Assembly: GCF_034702125.1 (NCBI RefSeq)
Contig: NC_085875.1
Location: forward strand, 41,284,770 to 41,348,769
Length of the DNA: 64,000 nucleotides
Reading direction: 5' to 3'
From: Engraulis encrasicolus
Lineage: Eukaryota; Chordata; Actinopteri; Clupeiformes; Engraulidae
The stretch's first letter is position 1. The number at the start of each line of letters is the position of its first letter. This document shows positions 1-64,000 of the stretch, in pieces. Made by a program: the position numbers and the translations under genes. The notes under the pieces are model-generated. The model saw nothing but the letters and a program-made list of their open reading frames with translations. It searched no databases and was not told where the DNA came from.

Positions 1-84
1 ATTATGATGTCAACACAGCAGACCGAGTACAGCCGCAGCGCAACTGGAAGTTTGGCCTTCTAAGAGCAAGATAGATGAAACCAC

Positions 85-474
85 TAGGGGTGGTACGGTT
101 CACAAAATGCACGGTTCGGTTCATATCGCGGTGTCAAGGTCACGGTTTTCGGTTCTCTACGGTTCTTTTTTTTTTAGTAGATGATAAATGGTGCACTGGC
201 TAATAGAATCGGACTTATCAGTAAATATCCTACATATGGTTTGTATAGGCTTATAATGTGAAAATGGTATGATTTTAATTGTGTCATCCTCTGATTTGGT
301 CTTATACGCTAATGTTTTAATCAGAGAGACTGGATAAGATACTCCTAGAATCTCTGTTTTACATATTTTTCTGGGCAGTACATGAATTGCGGTTTGCGAT
401 GGATTGCACGGTTCGGTTCGGTATGTGTGTGAATTGTACGGTTTCGGTTTTCGGTGCGGTTTGTGCCATCCCTA
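85..474. mobile_element. hAT-like non-autonomous element (MITE)
   Basis: Ends are TAGGGGTGGTACGG and, reverse-complemented, TAGGGATGGCACAAACC. The flanks are identical 8-bp duplications gaaaccac (77-84 and 475-482). The interior repeats 'acggttcggttc' motifs near both ends. No transposase. It lies in the ltk intron upstream of the first visible exon; bases 1-76 and 483-743 hold nothing else recognised. Confidence 0.85.
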
Positions 475-743
475 GAAACCACATGAAGTAGATGGCAAAC
501 ACATGAAACTTGGCCACCAGAAGTCGATTCTCTCCACTGTGCAGACGTGGGCCATTTTTTTTATTTGTACACATTTATGATATTATCATAGTTTTGCTTA
601 CTGTTTGACAAATGTTTGTACATTGTTTGTATTTAGTTCATTATTTACGTGTTGATTTTAAGTGTTGATAAATTATTTGCTACCATAAATGTTATAAAGC
701 TTTAAAAAAGGCCACTATTCTAAAGCGTTTCCCTTGAATTCAG

Positions 744-44023
<43,280 letters not shown>

Positions 44024-46950
44024 CGAAAGAGGTGTGGGTGTGGTGGTGGTGGTGGTGGTGGTGGTGGTGTGACGTGGTGGGCGATGAAGTAGGACTCATG
44101 ATTCAGGTCATGCACAGTACAGTCGTGCAAGCAACTTAACTCATCACCAAGTAGAAACACTGGAACACAAGACACTGGAAGTACATTTTACACAAATGAG
44201 AACACACTGGAAAAGATTTTGTCGGGACGCCATATTTTTTGGCCTGCTGAAGAAATCACAAGCTCCTTATTTTTTTCTAAATATAGACAAATATATAGAT
44301 ATATATATATTCAAAATGAAAAAGTCTTTTTTGTATCCTTATAATAATGTTTTTTTTAAATAGCCTTGGTACTAACTAACTTAAAGGGTAATAGGCGCAC
44401 CCAGGAACTCCTGAATATTTACTTACATTTGAAGAACCAGGGAAAGGAAAGACTAACAATGTTGTGAGACTGAAACCAAACAATGGCTTACAAGAAGCTG
44501 ATGTTGTAAAGATATTTCTCTTTGGTGAGGTCTGTGCGTGTACCTAATGGTCTATGGGGTACAGTAAAATCTGAGATCAAGCCGTTGTGAAGTCGATCTG
44601 AGGATACATGAAGTCTTGCAAAAGAATACTGTGAAAAAATACATGCTAACATTTAACCAGCTATGCAATCTGGTTCTAGCAAAGAGGAAACAAGTACTTT
44701 TTCCCCCTTCTGGTTGTACTATGATCGTTCTAGTTCTGGTCTAGAATGACAGTTTAAATGAGGAAAGAACGTGAAACGCTATGGGTTCCATTGAAATTGA
44801 GTTGCCCTTTTAAAATTTCTGAAGTACGAATGTGATCGATTGACAATACTTTTCGGATTTAAATACATAATGTATTAGGATGGTTGTTACGACATAGTCT
44901 GATATTATACAGTATATTTGGAAAAAAATATAATTCAGGTACATACTTAATTTGGAGGAACTGATGTGCTTGCTTTGTGTGAAGATTTTAGTAAAGAGAG
45001 AACAGGTGCAAGGCTGCTCAGAAGTTTTTTTTTTTGAATATGCACTAATAACGTACATAGAAACAATCTAACTTGCCCTTCCCACTGGCTGCTCTTTCCC
45101 ATTCCTTATCTAGTAAGCATCATTTGTCATCACCCACTGTCACTATGCCTCTAGTCACGACATGTCATTCTCCAGGCATTCATGTGATTGTCATGATGAG
45201 GTTTTATTTTCATCCAAGAGGAGAATTGTGATCCATCAGAGCTGTCAGAGTGAAATTGTCATCTGTTTTCTGTTGAACGACTACAGTTTAGATTTAAACA
45301 GCAGTGGACTTGTTCGGAGGGTTTATCGGTTGCAAAGACATTCATCACACACCTTGTTTGGAAGCATATGTTTTCCCTTTTGTGATGATAGATGTTTTGA
45401 CTCGTAAGAATTACTAGGTAGCACAGTAGTAGCCTACCTTCCATGTGCCTCAAGTATACACACAGAATATATTCAACACTAATGCACTGACGTATTGTGA
45501 CAGCATGTTGTGACTAAAATAAGACATTAGGGCGCAGTGTTCTTGTATCAGTATGAATAGTGATACTGCATATTGACACTGGGGGGCGCCATTGTTATCA
45601 AGAGCTTCATCAAGTGCTGTTTCTCAGGCAACACCTTATTTTATTCTGTTAGGCACATGTTGCATTATTATGCCGATTTAAATGTTTGCCTTTTCACATC
45701 GGTATGGCGTTTTTGATCCCTTTTGGTCCTTTGTACACCTTCTCATTGTTTTCTTAAGTTATGTATTTTATTTGGTGTTTTACCTACAGACCTTACGCTT
45801 GTGTGTGTGGTTGTTCTGTGTCTGTAGACTACTAGGCCATCCCATTTAGTCTAAGCTGACAGTAATAGCTGACACAACTGCAGAGTTATTGTGTGCCCCT
45901 AAAGAAGCCATAAGACTGTCTGTCTGCCACCTTTTCTTTTCCACACAGTACCAACACAGAAAGCAACTCTTGACAACTGCAATACAACGACGACCTCTTT
46001 GAATCAGTGTTTTTTTAATGCTGGTCTTAAGATTTCCTTCTTCTTCACGCTAGAATGCTTCACAGGCATGGGAAGTGCACACGTCTGCATGAATAACTGC
46101 CGTCTGTCAACATGCTTATTGAATGCTAGACCTCCTTCTCTACTTGTTTTATTTTATGTACCAAATGCTTTTAGCTGCCCTCCATACAAGATGTATTATT
46201 CTTTTTGAGGTATTTTCAACTGGACTAAGTATTCTATATGTAGCAATGCCATGTTCATCTCATATTAGTTCTATGTTACGCATTAGAAAAGTCTGCAATG
46301 AGTATACCAGAATGTTGTTTTTATTTTTCTTGTAGAAGATCACTGCCACTGGTATGCTGAGGCCTTGTACAACACAGTCAATTTTGCTGTGTGAACTCAA
46401 TACTTAAGGTGATAATGATACACAACTTTTTTGAGAAACACCTTTGAGCAATGGTACTATAATATTTTATTTGGACAGTTTATCACTGAAATACTGTTCT
46501 CAGGAGAACTTGGATCAGCAGCAGACACATTTTCTTGATAATTGTATTGGAAAATTAGAAGCCAATCATGTCATTGCCCAGCCACATTGCTCAAAAATGT
46601 TGAATTTAAAACTCTTCTAGTATCTCATACGCTCCAAGTGTTGAATTCACACTGACTTTGACTGTGTGTCGGGCTCAGCAGTACCTAACACTGAATCAGG
46701 AGATTGTATTAGTCTTCATTGACATGTAGCACCCCTGTGCTTTATGAAGTGCTCCAAGTCAACTGAATACTTTTATTTTGTTTTATTTACTTTTGTGTAT
46801 TTGTGTTTGTTTACAAGAGAATTAGCTTTACAACTGGCTTTGCTCCTTTGTTTTCTGTTCTCCAGAAATGAAACACTGCTGTATAAATGGTTCCCCTTTT
46901 AAAGGATGACACTGTATTCCAAGTTAAATAAATGTTTTAAAAGCCACACG
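44024..46950 (+). other. ltk: ltk 3' untranslated region
   Basis: About 2.9 kb from the TAG to just past the AATAAA at 46927-46932. It begins with a (GGT)n run at about 44040-44070 and is otherwise unique AT-rich sequence without a credible ORF. The end is inferred from the poly(A) signal only. Confidence 0.6.
46927..46932 (+). terminator. ltk: Poly(A) signal AATAAA, probable ltk 3' end
   Basis: Canonical AATAAA in the context aagttaaataaatg, followed by a GT-containing stretch. I found no other AATAAA on the + strand between the stop codon and here. Confidence 0.6.
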
Positions 46951-47284
46951 TGCTGGTAGAATATATTAAGGGTTTAAATCTTGCAATGGCATACAATCTA
47001 TTGCAATGTTGGCATTTAGGTTTGTTAAATGTTCACATTAACATTGCTTTGTCTGAGCATCCATATATTTACAGTGGTGGATGGGTGGGGAGTGCCGGCT
47101 CTTCAAACCTTGAGAATGATACAGTCAACAATTTGAGAGGCTCTATCTCTCCTCTGTGTGACACTGATGTCACTCAGAGTGTGTAAACAGTCGGGGCAAA
47201 GTTTGTCCAGAGTAAACCGAGAATACAGACTACACCCATCAATGCAGCAACTGACATGCTTGAGAATACTTGCAGATGATGCCC
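46951..47284. other. Intergenic gap between convergent ltk and itpka
   Basis: About 330 bp between the inferred poly(A) sites of the two genes. Nothing recognisable apart from ordinary AT-rich sequence. Its size depends on both poly(A) calls being right. Confidence 0.4.
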
Positions 47285-49160
47285 AAGAGAGACCAGCTAT
47301 CTTTATTACAAGTTTGTAGATCACTAGACTATCTCAACAGGCACACAGGGTTGTATTCCTGCACAGTAAAAAATGCTGTGTTAATTCAACATTTAGAGAT
47401 TACTCTGGGATCAATCTCAAACTAAATCAACTCCTCGGGTGTTGAAATAACACTGTATTATTTCTGTGTGGCTGTGTACTATGAGAGCCTGACCAAAGAT
47501 TCTTCTGTATGCTAAGCAATATATAGCATACCATGAGTCACCAATGCATCAATGGGATTGAGTCCGGTCTTCTAAATGGACCTGACTCATTCTGAACCAC
47601 TGCTACTCTCCTGATGATGGCAGCCTAGAACCTCATGCCATTTTGATTCCAGTAGAAATTCGTTACAAAGTATCACTTCCTTACCAACCGAACCACCAGT
47701 GATGGTATTGAGTCATGATTCATGCTTCTACACAATTGAGTAGGGCAGGTTAACTACTCAATAAAGTGCATACAGTAGCAACTGTACCAAAAACAAACCA
47801 AGTTTAATCTCAATTTGACGTTTTTTTTTTAATTATTATTTCACAGATGTCAACTTTCACATATACTACAAACAAATTAACAAACACAGACTTACATTTC
47901 ATGCAAGATGACAATACCTTGCCCTGGTAACACAATAGTGTCTTGCTGTGAACTTTGAAAAAAGTTACAAAAAAGTGTGCTTAATGACTTTGTACTGTAA
48001 TACAGTAGTCCAAAAACAGCTATTAGTACTCACAGTGACTTAATACGTATATACTGTTTTTTTAACAATGGACTCTTGTCAGCAGAAAACTCACCTAGCA
48101 TAAGGGTGTACGAAAACCGAGTCCAAGAAGTTTGATATTTACTTTGTCTGTACAGGCCGTCTGTTCTCTCACAATGGGCAGACAGACACATCTTCTAAAA
48201 CTATTATTTGCGAAGTCAAGTTTGGATGTGGGCTTCATTTCATAGTGTTGCATTATAATGCAATTGGTGTGCCTTTGTTGCCACAGCCTTCTAGTTTGTA
48301 CATACACTTTCTCCCAAGGAAAGGGACTTAGGGTGCTAAAAGATGCTATCAACGATACTGTTATATAATAACACAGTTTCTGTGTTCGTGTTGAAATTCA
48401 ATTTTCCTCTCGGACGTGTTCAACACAACTAGTTTAAAATCCAAACCGTCAATAAAATAAAAATGTTTAACAGTTGGCTTAACCCTCGGGCCAATGTCAT
48501 CTGAGAATTTCAACACCTTAGTGAGGCTATCCTGCTGTTGTCACATCGTTTGTTTCTTGCTCTCAGCATCAGGGCTACTTGACATCATCCGTTTCTTAAC
48601 AGTGGATGAGGAAAAGGCAAAGCACAATGCATCATCAGAAGATTTCACCTAAATGTGTACAAAACTATTACACTTTTATAAAACACCTGAAATGGCGGAT
48701 GGTAGCATTAAACATTTTGTATAATGCATTCACATAAAACTATTGGTGTTTTGGCTCTGATTTTTGGCCATGTGCTTTTGTGCTTTCTTTTTGTTCGTTG
48801 ACACATTTTTTACAAATACTGCATCAACAATACATGGTCGCCACTGCGCATGCAACACTTTGTGTGCAATGGCAAACACTTGTGTTTTCAGCAGAAGTAC
48901 GCAGGATGGGACAGATATATCCTTTTGCTGGTGGTGTAAAGTGTAGGTAACAAAAGTTCTAAGTTCAGTCTGAAAAAAAAGGTCACCCCTGGATGGACCT
49001 GATAGGTCAATAGGTCAGCAGTGCATTTCTTTAAACAATAGTTGTTAACTACGTTAGCTACCTTGCCGGTTGCAATGCAATGTCCCATTGGCAACTACCT
49101 AAGGGGCTAGCCGGCTAGCAACTACGCTTTTGAGAAACACAACCCAGAGCAGGTCACAGG
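47285..49160 (-). other. itpka: itpka 3' untranslated region (inferred)
   Basis: About 1.9 kb downstream of the stop on the - strand, ending near TTTATT at 47302-47307 (AATAAA on -). A copy of a dispersed repeat with 'gttaactacgttagctacc' lies at 49036-49140, just after the stop. A short MITE-like sequence with paired 'ttcaacatttagag' and 'gtgttgaaataac' is at about 47365-47470, and an oligo-T run at 47820. No conserved ORF. Confidence 0.4.
47302..47307 (-). terminator. itpka: Candidate poly(A) signal of itpka
   Basis: Forward TTTATT reads AATAAA on the - strand, in the context cttgtaataaagatagc. It is the first clear signal I found downstream of the itpka stop. Variant signals closer to the stop cannot be excluded. 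Confidence 0.4.
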
Positions 49161-62269
<13,109 letters not shown>

Positions 62270-62272
62270 CTG

Positions 62273-62374
62273 CGAGAGAGAGAGGGAGAGAGAGAGACAG
62301 AGAGAGAGAGACAGACAGATAGACAGACAGACAAATAGCAATAGACAGAGAGACAGATTGAGATAGAGAGAGAG
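62273..62374. repeat. GA/CAGA-rich microsatellite at itpka acceptor
   Basis: (GA)n with CAGA and TAGA units; in the transcript a CT-rich tract leading to cgcag at the exon start 62269. Confidence 0.9.
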
Positions 62375-62446
62375 AAGGAAAATGAGTATGATGTTAGTCA
62401 AACTAATCACCATGGTCACCATAAAGCTTTCAAAAGAACAACATGT

Positions 62447-62640
62447 TTGTTTTTGTTTGTTTCTTACAATGAATGCCTTTATTTGATAGAACAGTGTGAG
62501 ATGGTGACGTAAAGCGAGTGGGAGAGAGCAGAGTGGAGAGTGGAGATGGTGGAGGATCGAGATGGGAAATGACCTCAGGCTGGAATCAAACCCGGGTCCC
62601 CGCTGTAACAGTCAATCGTTTGAGCTACAGCCGTAGCCAT
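62447..62640 (-). mobile_element. tRNA-derived SINE (-)
   Basis: Same family and orientation as 31389-31565: 'ggaatcaaacccgggtcccc' (B box on -) and 'tcgtttgagctacagccgta' (tRNA-like head on -). Confidence 0.7.
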
Positions 62641-63274
62641 TATTGTTGCTTGGAGAATAGTTGCCCAGTCAAGACCTTTCCAAGCACAAAAGAGTCTCCA
62701 AATTATATATGGCCGATATTTTCTGTATTCTATTCATATTGGCAGGCACCCCTTCAAGCAGAATTACTGGCCTTTTTAAAAGAAAAACAAACTAAGAAAA
62801 AAAAACTCCAAAAAGAAGCTTGCTTCACATCTGCGCTGTGGTCACACCTGGGGTGCGATTCTCAAAGTGCGAAGTAGCTAGTTTGTTAGCAATGTTGCAT
62901 AGTAAATACTATAAAAGTTGCTAACTCTTGTGTCTCGAACGTTAGCACACAAAGTAACTACTGCTTGGAGTAATGTGCACTCTGAAGTAGTGGTGACTTT
63001 GAAAGTGAGGTGCCTCCTATCCGTATCTGGACAGTGAAGTTGAAGTACAGCTGGAGTAGATCCATTGAGTCCAGACATCACCTCAGCCACCCCAAGTAAC
63101 ACACAGCGCTAGTCTACTTCAGAGTATGACTCCACCCATTAGCTAAACTTGTAGTACATATTTGACCACAAATGTGTCAATATCTTTTAATCCTGTGGTG
63201 CAAAAGCGATGAAAATCAATCGACATGCACACAAAGTGATGATACAGCTGTGAGAGTGTTCAGAACACAAATTC
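62641..63274. other. itpka upstream intron sequence
   Basis: A diverged copy of the 'gttagctac...gttagcaac' dispersed repeat at about 62850-62950. No upstream itpka exon found; it must lie beyond the window. Confidence 0.5.
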
Positions 63275-63985
63275 ACGTCATGTCATTTGTTCGTGAAAAA
63301 AAACCGTCATATCCTTGGAATCTGATGAATCCCACACTAATAATATACTTTTAGCTGTATGCCGATTGAATTGCGTCTCATTTCGATGTGTAATTTGTGA
63401 AATATTTAGATAAGAAAGTATTGGTTTCTCCCGGAAATGCGCTGGATTACGTGTCAAGTATTTACATTTTTTTGGCGCGAATTTCATTTCATAGCCTAGG
63501 GGTATTTACGCTTGCCTATCAATGGGAAGACGCGAGCCACGCGGGTTCGAAACCAGTGTGCAGCATGTTGACAACAACTCGTGAAATCGTGTTTTGGACC
63601 CTACAGTGTAACACATTTTCCCTTGGCTGCACGTGTGTGTTGGTAATGCACAACATAAATTATCTATTTCTGCCAGATATTTCCAAAATTGTGGCACTGT
63701 AACCATGTGGATTCGAACCGGTGTGGCTTCTGTTTTCCCATTGGGATGCAAGCGTGAATACCACTAGGCTATGGAATGAAATCTGCGCGAAAATTTCTCA
63801 GGGATATGACACTTGAACAGACGATTTTCTGGGAGTAACCAGAACTTTATTGTCCAAATATTTTACAAATTACACCTCGGAATGAAACGAAATCCAATCG
63901 GCATGCAGATAATACTGCATTATTGGTGCGGATGGTGTCAGATTGTAATGCCACGGCCGTGTTTTTTCACAAAGAAATTACAAGG
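63275..63985. repeat. Large imperfect palindrome with two inverted tRNA-like heads
   Basis: Arms of about 300 bp around a centre near 63633. Matching pairs: 'tgccgattgaattgcgtctc' (63360) with the complement of 63886-63906, 'gtgtaatttgtgaaatattt' (63389) with the complement of 63857-63876, and 'catttcatagcctaggggta' (63485) with the complement of 63758-63777. Each inner arm carries A-box-like 'tagcctagtggtat' and B-box-like 'ggttcgaa(a/t)cca' sequence. Confidence 0.8.
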
Positions 63986-64000
63986 TGTGTTGTGGAGGAA

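Noticed and set aside
63494..63777. Two possible tRNA genes
   Set aside because: A- and B-box-like sequences are present, but no cloverleaf with a proper acceptor stem or anticodon arm could be drawn; better explained as SINE heads in a palindrome.
62275..64000. Search for the upstream (N-terminal) itpka exon
   Set aside because: No open frame with actin-binding or Pro-rich ITPKA-like sequence; only SINE, dispersed repeat and palindrome.

Overview
The window is vertebrate, almost certainly teleost, genomic DNA. Genes are split into short exons by long introns, and there are many long CA/GT, CT/GA and CTTT microsatellites. Tc1-like and hAT-like elements with clear target-site duplications are numerous, as are tRNA-derived SINEs. 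I cannot name the species.

Two protein-coding genes are present, and both run off the window at their 5' ends. On the + strand (744-44023) lie the last 13 coding exons of a receptor tyrosine kinase of the ALK/LTK family. They match ALK exons 17-29 one for one: end of the Gly-rich ectodomain, six-Cys EGF-like module, transmembrane helix, kinase domain, and a 429-residue tail in a single exon. I call it ltk because the neighbour on the - strand (62269-49161) is the calmodulin-binding and catalytic part (6 exons, 299 residues) of an inositol-1,4,5-trisphosphate 3-kinase, best matched to ITPKA. LTK and ITPKA are also tail-to-tail neighbours on human chromosome 15. The two 3' ends here are probably separated by only about 350 bp (about 46950 to 47285).

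Everything else is intron, UTR or repeat. ltk intron '17' (843-13185) holds the most unusual structure: a candidate 9.4-kb element (2806-12215) with similar terminal inverted repeats and a 6-bp target duplication. It carries two 21-bp minisatellite arrays in inverted orientation, a broken Tc1 copy and hAT elements. Intron '24' (27559-31586) has a hAT-like element with a second MITE nested inside it, followed by another hAT element carrying a palindrome. Intron '26' (32656-35306) has a hAT element inside another repeat. Intron '27' (35442-37427) carries a Tc1 element with an uninterrupted 337-residue DD34E transposase. The right edge of the window (about 63280-63980) is a large imperfect palindrome with two tRNA-like heads.

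Several splice acceptors sit directly on microsatellites. In two introns (ltk 24629-27051 and itpka 60256-54340) AC tracts lie toward the 5' splice site and GT tracts toward the 3' splice site of the transcript, so each pre-mRNA could fold into a long duplex. No RNA gene, CRISPR array, viral gene or third cellular gene was recognised.
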